A stretch of DNA of 37,608 nucleotides from Gammaproteobacteria bacterium (GTDB taxonomy: Bacteria > Pseudomonadota > Gammaproteobacteria > Acidiferrobacterales > SPGG2): NCBI GenBank assembly GCA_029861845.1, contig JAOTYM010000037.1, forward strand, positions 1 to 37,608. The letters are read 5' to 3'. Below the pieces are notes generated by a model that was given only the letters and a program-made list of their open reading frames with translations, made no database searches and was not told the DNA's origin. Numbering within the stretch: position 1 is the first letter of the stretch; every line of letters starts with the position of its first letter. The position numbers and the translations under genes are program-made. This document shows, one piece after another, positions 1 to 8,134 of this stretch.

Positions 1-118
1 CTCCGGCGTGCAAACCTTGAAGCGGCAGCCATAATATCAACACCACCAGGAATGAGACGCTGCGCCGAATGTTCCGTGAGCTCATAGGCGGGTTACGCTC
101 CAGGGTGGCGAATCGCAT
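1..118 (-). CDS. N-terminal fragment of an exported protein (cut by window edge)
   Basis: This reading frame begins three bases after the stop codon of the DsbC-like gene on the same strand and runs off the left edge. The visible part is a basic stretch (RNIRRS) followed by a hydrophobic run (VSFLVVLILWLPL) and a likely cleavage region near GLHAG, which is a typical Sec signal peptide. An in-frame ATG at position 85 would give a more usual signal peptide length than the ATG at 118, so the true start is uncertain. The tight spacing suggests one operon with the disulfide isomerase, so the product may be a client or partner in periplasmic thiol chemistry. That is inference, because no mature sequence is visible. 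Confidence 0.55.
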   Translation of the reverse strand, partial: MRFATLERNPPMSSRNIRRSVSFLVVLILWLPLQGLHAG

Positions 119-121
119 CGA

Positions 122-865
122 TCATTGGCGGGCGAGCTCAGCCTCACTGCTTTTGACTCGCTGGACCAGCTGCTGTGGAGGTGCATAACCAGGCACCATG
201 TCCCCGTTCTCCAGGATAATGGTCGGTGTGCCCCTAATCCCGATCACCTGACCCATGTTGTAGTGTGCCGTTACCGGGTTGTCGCAACGCTTGGGTACTA
301 CCTGTCGACCTCCATTTGCCTTCGCGTCGGTCATCGCCTTTTGTGGATTATCGGCGCACCATACGGAGACCATGTCGTCATAGACGCGCGATGGAATACC
401 GGCGCGCGGAAAGGCAAGATACCTGACCTTGATACCCAGGCTGTTCAGCTGATCCATGTCGCGGTGAAACTTCTGGCAGTAGGGGCACGTAATATCGGTG
501 AACACGGTGATCGTGTACTTTGGCTTCTCTGGGGTGAACACGATCATGCCATGCTCGTCGAGGCCGTTGATCGTATTGATGCGGGCTTGCTTGCGCTTTA
601 TGTCAGTTAGATTTGTCTGGGTTCTTAGATCAAGCACATCTCCCCGAAATAAGTAGCGACCGTCTTTAGTCACGTAAACAATACTTGGGCCGATGGTCAG
701 TTCGTACAAACTGTCGATCGGTGAGTGGCTGACGGAATCGGGTTTGACCCCAGGAATAACTCGGTCCATGGAACTGACGAGGGCGGGCGATATGTCTTCG
801 TTGGCGAGCGCGACTTGCCAACCCAGGATTCCCGCGACGAGTGGCAGGAGGCTCTTTCTCACCAT
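122..865 (-). CDS. dsbC: DsbC/DsbG-like thiol:disulfide interchange protein
   Basis: The 247-residue product starts with a signal peptide (about residues 1-21, ending ALA). A DsbC-type N-terminal dimerisation region follows, then a thioredoxin fold with the active-site motif CPYC at residues 127-130 and the cis-proline loop RGTPTII. Two further cysteines (in VWCAD and KRCDN) match the structural disulfide of DsbC. DsbC proteins act in the periplasm, rearranging wrong disulfides, and are kept reduced by DsbD. Length is slightly above the family's usual 215-240. A weak ribosome binding site (AAAAGG) lies upstream of the ATG. The gene is followed three bases later by another exported-protein gene. 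DsbG is the alternative reading. The family call is firm, the exact subtype less so. Confidence 0.9.
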   Translation of the reverse strand: MVRKSLLPLVAGILGWQVALANEDISPALVSSMDRVIPGVKPDSVSHSPIDSLYELTIGPSIVYVTKDGRYLFRGDVLDLRTQTNLTDIKRKQARINTINGLDEHGMIVFTPEKPKYTITVFTDITCPYCQKFHRDMDQLNSLGIKVRYLAFPRAGIPSRVYDDMVSVWCADNPQKAMTDAKANGGRQVVPKRCDNPVTAHYNMGQVIGIRGTPTIILENGDMVPGYAPPQQLVQRVKSSEAELARQ

Positions 866-1023
866 AGCTAATACCTTTTCTTGCTGGGTGCATCCAAAGG
901 ACAGGATGCAACCAACGGGTTATCGGAAAACGCGTCTCGATTACTCTTAGACTAGCACTACCTCTGGGAGTTTCCGCCGCTGCGTCACATATCCCCAAAA
1001 AATCTGTGGTCAACGCGTACCTA

Positions 1024-1038
1024 GCGCCTTGCAGGCGC
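1024..1038. terminator. Short GC-rich hairpin between dsbC-like gene and the 95-aa gene
   Basis: GCGCCT TGC AGGCGC is a perfect 6-bp stem with a 3-base loop. It lies downstream of the 95-residue exported protein gene on the minus strand and could end that transcript, but there is no T-run directly after it. The rest of the 240-bp gap shows nothing else I can support. Confidence 0.25.
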
Positions 1039-1107
1039 CGCAACCCGCGGACCACCAAAGCGCCTACCCACAAGCTCGCCTAACGATAATCCGCTGCCGG
1101 GGTCGGT

Positions 1108-1395
1108 TTAGTAACGGATGTCGATGGCCCTGAGCGCGTCCCCGTCGTGCTCGTATTTCACCTGTACCATGCCGCCTACGTTCTCGAGCCCCTCGAGGAG
1201 CGCCTTATCGGAAACGAAGGTTATCGGACTGGCTGTCTGCACATCGAAGATCGTAAACGACCCCGCTTTCTTGTCGACCCCGGTTACCTGCCCGACATGG
1301 GTTTTCTGTTCGGGACTGCCACACGCTAACGCCGCCACAGGCATTAAGGCTAACGCAGCCGCTAACGCCACACCCCTAAGTGTTCTGTGATCCAT
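1108..1395 (-). CDS. Small exported protein of unknown function
   Basis: The 95-residue product has a clear N-terminal signal sequence (hydrophobic run to about residue 24, ending VAALA before Cys25). The mature domain of roughly 70 residues is rich in beta-forming residues. The order (GQVTGVDKKAGSFTI ... ITFVSDKALLEGLENVGGMVQVKY) resembles small periplasmic beta-barrel domains found beside copper and redox genes, but I cannot assign a named family. A good ribosome binding site (AGGAGG, 9 bases before ATG) supports the start. Cys25 could be lipidated, although the residues before it are not a canonical lipobox. The neighbours are another small exported ORF that overlaps its start, and a DoxX-like gene further upstream. 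Confidence 0.75.
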   Translation of the reverse strand: MDHRTLRGVALAAALALMPVAALACGSPEQKTHVGQVTGVDKKAGSFTIFDVQTASPITFVSDKALLEGLENVGGMVQVKYEHDGDALRAIDIRY

Positions 1396-1534
1396 AGTTT
1401 CGACCCTCCTGATGTTCCGTACAATACATCGTGCGACCGGTAAAGCTCAAGATTCTTAGATGTTGAGCAGCTCCTAAAACAGGCGTTGCCAGTACCGCTA
1501 CCAACCCTGTGGCGGCTGCAATTGTGGTTTTCAT
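1376..1534 (-). CDS. Possible 52-residue exported peptide overlapping the next gene
   Basis: An ATG at 1534 is preceded by an excellent ribosome binding site (GGAGG, 4 bases before the ATG). The frame encodes a textbook signal peptide (MKTTIAAATGLVAVLATPVLG, cleavage likely near LGAA) followed by about 30 residues without a recognisable domain. It stops with TAG 18 bases inside the following 95-residue gene, so the two overlap and could be translationally coupled. The signal peptide and RBS argue that this start is or was used. The short mature part could mean that the gene is truncated or frameshifted. I do not recognise a family. Confidence 0.5.
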   Translation of the reverse strand: MKTTIAAATGLVAVLATPVLGAAQHLRILSFTGRTMYCTEHQEGRNYGSQNT

Positions 1535-1657
1535 ATTTCCTCCATTGGAAACTGTTCTATCCTGGTTCAGCCATTAGACCAGCCATGAGCCATGGGTTCC
1601 ACGACGCACCATCCTATTCGGGTCTGGCCCGCAATAGACAGTGGTAATGACGGTGCG

Positions 1658-1810
1658 TTAGCGTTTTCTTTTCTTGCGCTTCTGAACCTTAGCCAATTGA
1701 CGCCTCTACCGGCGCTTGGCCTGGCGTGCAACGATAAGTGTCGCGGACACAGCCACGACCGCGGCGATGCTGGCGATATATACCGACGCAGGAAAGCGGC
1801 AGTAGAGCAT
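1658..1810 (-). pseudogene. Possible tiny membrane protein with in-frame amber stop
   Basis: Downstream of the DoxX-like gene, an ATG at 1810 opens a 34-residue frame with one hydrophobic segment (VYIASIAAVVAVSATLIVA) and a basic end (RQAKRR), closed by TAG at 1706-1708. The same frame then continues with 15 more codons, strongly basic (KVQKRKKRKR), to TAA at 1658-1660. It could be a real single-span micro-protein, a longer one broken by the TAG, or chance. No clear ribosome binding site is seen. Otherwise the 310 bases between the small exported ORF and DoxX hold nothing I can support. Confidence 0.25.
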
Positions 1811-1845
1811 GGGCAAAACGAGGGGGGCCGCTCATTCAATGTCCA

Positions 1846-2253
1846 TTATTTACGGAATATCCCGTCTACCGTCCAAACGGTGTCCTGACGACGTATGAGG
1901 AACAGGGCGATAAAGCCTGCTAGGACGGGTATGCCCGCGATAAATAGATGATTTCCCCCAAACGGACTTAACAGTTGCTGATAGCTGGCTATCGTGCTTG
2001 ACGCATGGAGCAAGAGTCCAAGCCCGTAACTATAGGTTTTCAGAAATCCCGTCATGATTGCAAGGCTCAACAAAAGCTCAAAGACTCCAATGACGTAGGC
2101 GATTTTGGTTGTGATGCTGACGTGGTAAAAGAACTGGTGTATCGCCACCGCTCCCTCCGGGGCGACGAGCTTGTCGATACTCCAGAGGAGCAAGAATCCC
2201 CCGAGACCAACCCTAAGAATCAAGATAGCGATGGAGAGCCGCGTCGCATTCAT
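1846..2253 (-). CDS. DoxX-like integral membrane protein
   Basis: The 135-residue product has four predicted membrane segments (about 7-27, 48-67, 73-92, 103-122). It starts with the DoxX-type pattern (RVGLGGFLLLWSIDKL followed by a short loop). DoxX/DUF6041-type proteins are small inner-membrane proteins often found beside redox and thiol-stress genes. Some are subunits of quinone-linked oxidases, but most have no defined reaction. Here the neighbours are a c-type cytochrome lipoprotein upstream on the same strand and small exported proteins downstream, which suits a membrane redox role by inference only. The next gene upstream ends 93 bases before this start, so the genes may share a transcript. 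Confidence 0.75.
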   Translation of the reverse strand: MNATRLSIAILILRVGLGGFLLLWSIDKLVAPEGAVAIHQFFYHVSITTKIAYVIGVFELLLSLAIMTGFLKTYSYGLGLLLHASSTIASYQQLLSPFGGNHLFIAGIPVLAGFIALFLIRRQDTVWTVDGIFRK

Positions 2254-2346
2254 GGGCTTGATCCTGGGAACTGTTTCTTGTCAAGTCGCGTAACGATGTT
2301 ACAGATGACTTTCCTACTTGGGCGGGAAGGCGAGGGGCAACCCGCG

Positions 2347-2883
2347 CTAATGTGTGTCATCGTGTTTGTGATCGCCTTGCAAGTACTCTAATAGATCGCC
2401 CAGATCTTGCCCGCTCATGGACCAACGGGGCATAGCGTCATCCAAACGTTGCCCCGACGGATCAATACCCTCAATGATGGCCCGTCGCAGGCTCGCCACT
2501 GTATATGCTTGGTGATCGCCGTGACCGTCGGCTTGGGCATCATGGTTCCCAAACAGCGCCTCAGGTGTAATAGCTGGTGCGACGACCCAAAACCACGGCA
2601 TCATGCGCGTACCTCCTTGGCGATCCGCACCGTGACAGCTCGCGCAACTGCCGCCGTGCATCCGAACATGCATGTGTCCACCACTTAAGGTAATAACGCG
2701 CCCCGAGGCGCTTGTGCCAGTGAAGTAGATGCGTTCACCGTTATTCTCAAAGCTGCTCGGTAATGCTTGGCGCCCCATCATTGGCCCCATACCCATGTCA
2801 CACCCGACCAGCAATCCAGTGAAGGTCAATCCACCGACTGCAAGCAGGATTCTTAGCTGTCGCATAGGCACTCGCATTTCCAT
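2347..2883 (-). CDS. c-type cytochrome lipoprotein
   Basis: The 178-residue product has a lipoprotein signal with the lipobox LVGC (Cys28), so it is probably anchored on the periplasmic face of a membrane. A single heme-binding motif CASCH lies at residues 80-84 inside HGGSCASCHGADRQGG. A likely distal methionine sits in the C-terminal region AMPRWSMSGQDLGDLLEYL, which matches the end of class I cytochrome c domains. The linker is rich in Met, Gly and His. Such proteins carry electrons to terminal oxidases or other periplasmic partners. The start is uncertain: ATGs at 2883, 2877 and 2865 are in frame and none has a strong ribosome binding site. The DoxX-like gene follows on the same strand. 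Confidence 0.82.
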   Translation of the reverse strand: MEMRVPMRQLRILLAVGGLTFTGLLVGCDMGMGPMMGRQALPSSFENNGERIYFTGTSASGRVITLSGGHMHVRMHGGSCASCHGADRQGGTRMMPWFWVVAPAITPEALFGNHDAQADGHGDHQAYTVASLRRAIIEGIDPSGQRLDDAMPRWSMSGQDLGDLLEYLQGDHKHDDTH

Positions 2884-3313
2884 TTGTTTGTACTTGCGTT
2901 GCCGAGACGTGTAACGGTGCTCAGAAGTGGGCGCGAGTTCAACCGGAGTTTGCCGACGATGCGCGAAATAACACTAGTGACGGTTTGCACGCGAACTTCC
3001 CACACCGCAAAGAAATGTCATATTGCCAAAGGTACTCGCCGTGACCGAACGCGTCAAAGCCTTCGACGGAAATGACCTACCTGCCGGTTGCGCCTCGTCG
3101 ATGCCGCAAAGTCAATCGTCGAGGTAGGCGATGAGAATTCAGCTTTGATCCAATCGTGGTTAGAGGGGACCTGAAAGTCCGCGAAGGCGATAAATAAGGT
3201 TGATTTATCGCATGACCAGGGCTGGTGGCGCAGTAGTGACTTCTCGTGTAGTTTACTCACAAACGTCACGGTGGCGCTTGTTGAGTGGCGGTACCTGAAG
3301 GCAGCGAGTAGGT
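2884..3313. other. 430-bp gap with no supported gene
   Basis: This lies between the divergent cytochrome and Kelch genes and should hold both promoters, though I see no convincing -35/-10 pair. A 32-codon plus-strand stretch ending at a TGA near 3173 (containing DAAKSIVEVGDENSALIQSWL) reads like protein but has no start codon. It may be the tail of a lost gene. Confidence 0.4.
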
Positions 3314-4261
3314 ATGGCGATGATCGGAAAGATAGGACCATCAGCAGTCATGACCGTAATAGTCGGCCTGGTTTTTTTAATGCCATTTGCATTCGGTCAA
3401 GGTCCGGGGCGGTGGATGACCGGCGCCCCCATGCCCTCGGCCCGCTCCGAAGTCGCGGTGGCGGCGGTCGCCGGTAAGATCTACGTGGTCGGCGGTTTTG
3501 GTGCGGGCCGGCAACTCGAAATTTATGAACCGGCGACAAACCGCTGGCTCCGTGGGGCGCCCGCGCCACGCGCCGTGCATCATGCGGCGGCAGTAGGCCT
3601 GAACGGCAAGCTCTACATGATTGGCGGATACGCGGGAGGCTGGAGCCCAGTCGATTTCGTGTACGAGTACGATCCGGCCACTGACGCCTGGCGGAAACGA
3701 GCGCGCTTACCGACGCCGCGCGGGGCTTTGACAGCGGTAGCGCTTGACGGAAAGATCCATGTCTTGAGCGGTGTTGGCAGGAATGGACGAAACATACCCG
3801 CGCATGAAGTCTACGACCCGGCAACCGACAGCTGGCGCGTGCGCGCACCGGTGCCGACGCCGCGCGACCACCTAGCTGCGGCCGTGGTCGGCAACCGGAT
3901 CTACGTGATTGGCGGTCGCGTCGACGGAAGCTATGCGCGCAATCTGGACGTGAACGAGGCATATGATCCGGCTACGAACCGATGGCAAGCACGTGCACCT
4001 ATGCCAACCGCGCGCAGTGGTATCGCGGCAGCAGTCTTCAACGGTGAGGTATTGGTCTTTGGCGGCGAGACGACATCGGGCACATTCGACGAAGCCGAGG
4101 CCTATGATCCCAGGACCGACCGTTGGCGCAGTTATGCGCCGTTGCCGACGGCGCGCCATGGCCTTGGCGCTGCGAACGTGGGTGGGCGAATTTATGTCAT
4201 CTCGGGCGGCACCACACCCGGTGGCTCGGCCTCCTCGCTCAATGAGGTCCTAAGCCCTTAA
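3314..4261 (+). CDS. Exported Kelch-repeat beta-propeller protein
   Basis: The 315-residue product begins with a signal peptide (VMTVIVGLVFLMPFAFG, cleavage likely before QGPG). It consists almost wholly of Kelch motifs. About six blades can be counted by the repeated pattern of a GG doublet after a hydrophobic strand (IYVVGGF, LYMIGGY, IHVLSGV, IYVIGGR, VLVFGGE, IYVISGG) and the recurring YDPATDxWRxRAPxPTPR. Such propellers bind protein or sugar ligands, and some bacterial ones are sialic-acid mutarotases (NanM). There is no sialic acid cluster here, so I leave the function open. The gene stands alone, facing a convergent zinc-ribbon gene 24 bases away. An ATG two codons in is an alternative start. 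Confidence 0.85.
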   Translation: MAMIGKIGPSAVMTVIVGLVFLMPFAFGQGPGRWMTGAPMPSARSEVAVAAVAGKIYVVGGFGAGRQLEIYEPATNRWLRGAPAPRAVHHAAAVGLNGKLYMIGGYAGGWSPVDFVYEYDPATDAWRKRARLPTPRGALTAVALDGKIHVLSGVGRNGRNIPAHEVYDPATDSWRVRAPVPTPRDHLAAAVVGNRIYVIGGRVDGSYARNLDVNEAYDPATNRWQARAPMPTARSGIAAAVFNGEVLVFGGETTSGTFDEAEAYDPRTDRWRSYAPLPTARHGLGAANVGGRIYVISGGTTPGGSASSLNEVLSP

Positions 4262-4285
4262 CGGGCTCGACGCGCGTTGGTCTCT

Positions 4286-4975
4286 CTACGGGCTTCCGCC
4301 GATGCTCGCTTTCGCCGCACGCCGAAAGCTGTCGATGCCGCGCTGATGGTCCCTGTACTCGACGCGCCCCGTTACAATCTCCGCGTCGTAGGCGGCGAGA
4401 AACGTCTTGTAGGCGTGGGCTGCAGCGTCTTGATCGCCAAGCTGCTTGGCGATGGTGTGCTCGAGCATGATGGCCAACAGATGATCAGGGACCGACTGGC
4501 GCAGCATGGCGATATCGGCGCGCGTGCCGTCCAGATCGCCGGCGGTGGCATGGATGAGTCCGACGTGGTAGCGCGCGTCGTTGTCCAACGGTGCCAAGCG
4601 TTCGTAGGCCTTAAGGGCCATGGGCACAAACCGCAATGCCGCCTGGCTATCGCCGCCCTCGGCCGCGGTCATGATGCGGTTGAACAATCGATCTGCCGCC
4701 TCCCGCGGGGCCATTGTTGAAAGGTCGGGGGGTTGGTTCAACATCTGACCTACCTCGAGAAACGGCGGCGGTTTATCTCGGCCGACCAACACCCACAACC
4801 CGACGACGAGGACCGCCAATGCGATACCGGCGGCCACCCACGGTACGAGGGTCTTCGCGCCGGTTGGCGTGGGGGTGACCCGAGCCGTGAGCGCGGCACC
4901 GCAGTGACTACAGAACCGACCCGCGGCTGGCTGGCTACAGTTGGGGCATTGAACCGTACTTGCATTCATAGTCAC
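4286..4975 (-). CDS. Zinc-ribbon membrane protein with TPR-like C-terminal domain
   Basis: The 229-residue product has an N-terminal zinc ribbon (Cys10-x2-Cys13 and Cys22-x2-Cys25, CPNC and CSHC). A Pro/Thr-rich linker and one membrane segment (about 43-65) follow. The C-terminal helical region (about 95-210) has tetratricopeptide-like spacing of Ala, Leu and Asp (ARYHVGLIHATAGDLDGTRADI). This layout implies a cytoplasmic zinc ribbon and a periplasmic TPR domain, typical of small accessory proteins near envelope or protein-folding functions. No enzyme motif is seen. It is transcribed away from the M16 peptidase gene, with which it shares a 214-bp divergent intergenic region. Confidence 0.75.
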   Translation of the reverse strand: MTMNASTVQCPNCSQPAAGRFCSHCGAALTARVTPTPTGAKTLVPWVAAGIALAVLVVGLWVLVGRDKPPPFLEVGQMLNQPPDLSTMAPREAADRLFNRIMTAAEGGDSQAALRFVPMALKAYERLAPLDNDARYHVGLIHATAGDLDGTRADIAMLRQSVPDHLLAIMLEHTIAKQLGDQDAAAHAYKTFLAAYDAEIVTGRVEYRDHQRGIDSFRRAAKASIGGSP

Positions 4976-5189
4976 GACAATATGCGATGAAACGGCAGAG
5001 ACCTCATGTCGATATCATAAAGTCAGTGATAGGACAATGCCGGTAGCGCGGTAATCGATGGTGCAGCGCAGCCGATATTCGGTAGTCGGGCCCAGACTTG
5101 AGGGACGGGGGCACAGAGCCGGTGGCGTTTCAGTGGGAACTTTGATCCCGTGCCTATGGTCTAGCTTCCTGAATAAACCGGAGGACTTG

Positions 5190-8084
5190 ATGGGATTACA
5201 CGCCACCTACAACCGTTTCTTGCCATCTGCGCTCTTTTTGACCCTCTATTTGCTCTATCTCCCTATCTCCAGTGGCGATAACGTAATCAAGAGCGAGAAC
5301 GATGAGCGCCAGTACGAAAGTTTCGTTCTATCTAACCGGCTTAAGGTCGTGGTGATCTCTGACCCAGACACTGATAAGGCGGCCGCCGCCATGGATGTTT
5401 TCGTGGGGAGTAGTCGTGATCCAAAAGACAGACAAGGCCTGGCTCACTTTCTTGAGCACATGCTGTTCCTAGGTACTAGGAAATACCCGACGCCTGGAGA
5501 ATATCAGGATTTCGTGTCAACCCACGGCGGTAGCCACAACGCATACACCGCCTTCGAGCATACGAACTACTTTTTTGACATTGACGAGGACTATCTAGAA
5601 CCTGCTTTGGATCGTTTTGCGCAATTCTTTATCGACCCCTTATTCACGCCCGAATACGTCGACCGTGAAAAGAACGCGGTTCATTCCGAATATCAATCCA
5701 GAAAGAAGGATGATGATATAAGATTGCACCAAGCTTGGAAGCGAGTAGCCAACCCGGAACACCCTTTTTCAAACTTTAACGTCGGTAACTTGGATACTCT
5801 GTCGGACCGAGAGGGTGCTAAGGTTCGTGACGAACTCATCGATTTCTATAGCCGTCACTATTCTGCCAATATCATGGCGCTGGTCGTGCTTGGCCGCGAA
5901 CCCATTGCAGTGCTCAAGCAATGGGTCACCAAGAAATTTTCGGCGATAAGGAATGTTGATGCCGAGCCGCTCCATATTACCGAACCAGTATTCGCCGAGG
6001 GGCGACTTCCGGCCAGAGTTGACGTGGTCCCGCTTAAAGACAGACAGATCATGCGCCTGACCTTCCCGATACCTGCTTTGCCCGAGTTCTACCGTAGTAA
6101 GCCCATACATTACATCGCTAACCTGTTAGGGCACGAAGGTAAAGGAAGCCTACTTTCTCTCCTGAAAAAGAAGGGCTGGGTCGACTCACTTAGGGCTGGT
6201 TCACAAATGAGTAATCGAAGCGCAGCAACTCTTGATGTGTCAATGACCCTCACTAAAGAAGGGGTCCCTTATATTAACGATATCGCGTCCCATGTATTTC
6301 AGTATCTTCGCCTGATCGAAAAACAGGGCATCATGCAATGGATCTTCGACGAACAGAAGCGAATTGCTGAAATCGATTTCCGCTTCCAAGAAAAACCGGC
6401 GCCAATCAGATACGTCCGTTCGATTGCCTCTAACCTGCAGATTTATCCTGCCAGCGACGTACTCTATGGCCCTTATGCCATGGAAAAATATGACCCAACT
6501 CTAATCCGCCATTTTCTTGCCAAACTTACCCCGGACAACGTGCTGATAACCGTCAATGCTAAGAACATGCAAACCAACGCGCAGGACCCCTGGTTCGGCG
6601 CTGCCTATCAAGTCGTAGGGCTCAGCGGAAATATTATTAAGCGCTTGCAGAACGACAAGCGAAATCCTCGCCTCGAAATCCCGGAGCGCAACGTATTCTT
6701 GCCAGCGGATCTGTCCGTCAAGCTGTCAAAAGAAGTTACGAGCAAACCCATTCAGTTAAAAGAATCTCGAGACTTTGAACTTTGGTTTCAGCAAGATAAT
6801 ACTTTCCGTGTTCCCCGAGCTGACTTTTACTTTAGCGTAAGATCCAAGAGCGCGAACGATAGCGCCGAGCATGCTGTGCTCACCCAGCTTTACGTAAAGA
6901 TTGTCGATGATCAGTTGAGCGAATTTTATTATCCGGCGTATTTGGCGGGGCTTACCTACGATCTTTACAAACACATTCGTGGATTTGCCGTGCGCATATC
7001 TGGCTATAACGACAAACAAGCGTTGTTGCTTTGGCGTATCGTAGAGGCGTTGACTAAGCCAGCTATCAAGCCTGAACGCTTCGCTATCGCTAAAGACGAA
7101 TTGGCTCGGCGATTAAGGAATGAGAGGCGCGAAGCACCTCATAGACAAACCGTCTCACAGGTGTCGAAACTTCTCCTAAAGCCCTACTGGACTGAAGAAC
7201 AGCGTCTGGCCGCTATGCAACGACTCACAGTCAAAGACCTGGCGGAATTCATTCCAAAACTGCTAAGTCGAATCGAAGTGGTAGTACTAGCCCACGGCAA
7301 TTTATACCGCAAAGACGCATTAGACTTCGCCAAAGTGTTGGAGGAAAAGCTAATAAGCAAATCAACGCCGATTTCTGTACCTCGTAGCCAAGTAGTGAAG
7401 CTCCCTGACGCGAAACAATATATATGGCAGATAGAGGTCGACCATCCGGATTCGGCTATCGCGATATACGTACAAGGCACCAATAGAAGCTACCCCACGA
7501 GGGCGATGGTTTCGCTAACGGCGCAAATTTTGTCCTCACCGTTCTACAATGATCTTAGAACGGATAAACAGCTCGGCTACATCGTACTTGCTAGCTCTAT
7601 GCCATTGTTAGAGGTCCCAGGTATGGTTTTTGTCGTACAATCGCCGATTGCGGATCCGATCGAACTGGAAGCTCATATAGAGCGTTTTCTCTCAGGCTAT
7701 TATGAGCCGATTGCACGGATGAGTGAGACCGACTTCGAGAAACATAGGCAAGGGCTGCTTGGGCGTATCCTGGAAAAAGAAAAACGCCTACGAACACGCT
7801 CCAATCGTTATTGGAGGGAGCTTGACCGTAAGAACTACCGCTTCGATTCGCGTGAGCAACTAGCCGACGCCGTTCGCTCGATTACGAAGGATGAGTTCGT
7901 GAAGTTTTACAAGCGTTTTCTCTTAAGCGAAAATCGAAAGCGCCTGGTCTCCCGCTCTATCGGATATCAACACGCGAGCGAATTCGCCACGAAAGCGCAG
8001 GCGAAAAAATATATCGCAATCCGTAGTCTAGATTCGTTCAAAGAGGGTAAGGCATACTTTCCCAGGCACGACGATACGCGTTAA
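5190..8084 (+). CDS. M16 family zinc metallopeptidase, pitrilysin (protease III)-like
   Basis: With the start at 5190 (ribosome binding site GGAGG six bases upstream, directly followed by a signal-like hydrophobic run) the product has 964 residues, close to pitrilysin of E. coli. An ATG at 5058 also opens the frame but lacks such a site. The inverted zinc motif HFLEH is at residues 86-90, and the third ligand is probably Glu167 in NAVHSEYQ. Four M16-type domains are expected: one active, the rest forming the clamshell. The segment LRTDKQLGYIV is the conserved substrate-binding region of the C-terminal half (compare RTEEQLGYAV in the family). The location is likely periplasmic, degrading small peptides. 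A copy of its last 47 codons occurs at 11533-11681. Confidence 0.9.
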   Translation: MGLHATYNRFLPSALFLTLYLLYLPISSGDNVIKSENDERQYESFVLSNRLKVVVISDPDTDKAAAAMDVFVGSSRDPKDRQGLAHFLEHMLFLGTRKYPTPGEYQDFVSTHGGSHNAYTAFEHTNYFFDIDEDYLEPALDRFAQFFIDPLFTPEYVDREKNAVHSEYQSRKKDDDIRLHQAWKRVANPEHPFSNFNVGNLDTLSDREGAKVRDELIDFYSRHYSANIMALVVLGREPIAVLKQWVTKKFSAIRNVDAEPLHITEPVFAEGRLPARVDVVPLKDRQIMRLTFPIPALPEFYRSKPIHYIANLLGHEGKGSLLSLLKKKGWVDSLRAGSQMSNRSAATLDVSMTLTKEGVPYINDIASHVFQYLRLIEKQGIMQWIFDEQKRIAEIDFRFQEKPAPIRYVRSIASNLQIYPASDVLYGPYAMEKYDPTLIRHFLAKLTPDNVLITVNAKNMQTNAQDPWFGAAYQVVGLSGNIIKRLQNDKRNPRLEIPERNVFLPADLSVKLSKEVTSKPIQLKESRDFELWFQQDNTFRVPRADFYFSVRSKSANDSAEHAVLTQLYVKIVDDQLSEFYYPAYLAGLTYDLYKHIRGFAVRISGYNDKQALLLWRIVEALTKPAIKPERFAIAKDELARRLRNERREAPHRQTVSQVSKLLLKPYWTEEQRLAAMQRLTVKDLAEFIPKLLSRIEVVVLAHGNLYRKDALDFAKVLEEKLISKSTPISVPRSQVVKLPDAKQYIWQIEVDHPDSAIAIYVQGTNRSYPTRAMVSLTAQILSSPFYNDLRTDKQLGYIVLASSMPLLEVPGMVFVVQSPIADPIELEAHIERFLSGYYEPIARMSETDFEKHRQGLLGRILEKEKRLRTRSNRYWRELDRKNYRFDSREQLADAVRSITKDEFVKFYKRFLLSENRKRLVSRSIGYQHASEFATKAQAKKYIAIRSLDSFKEGKAYFPRHDDTR

Positions 8085-8134
8085 CGCCCGGAGGTCGATC
8101 TGTTCCATTACCTCAACTAGATACGCGGACCATT

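Noticed and set aside
125..610. Long plus-strand open frame opposite the dsbC-like gene
   Set aside because: It is a shadow of the DsbC frame. The minus-strand product has a signal peptide, CPYC and cis-proline motif, while this one has no domain and no ribosome binding site.
3348..3962. 204-codon minus-strand frame across the Kelch gene
   Set aside because: It is Arg/Pro/Ser-rich shadow composition, and the plus-strand Kelch repeats are unmistakable.
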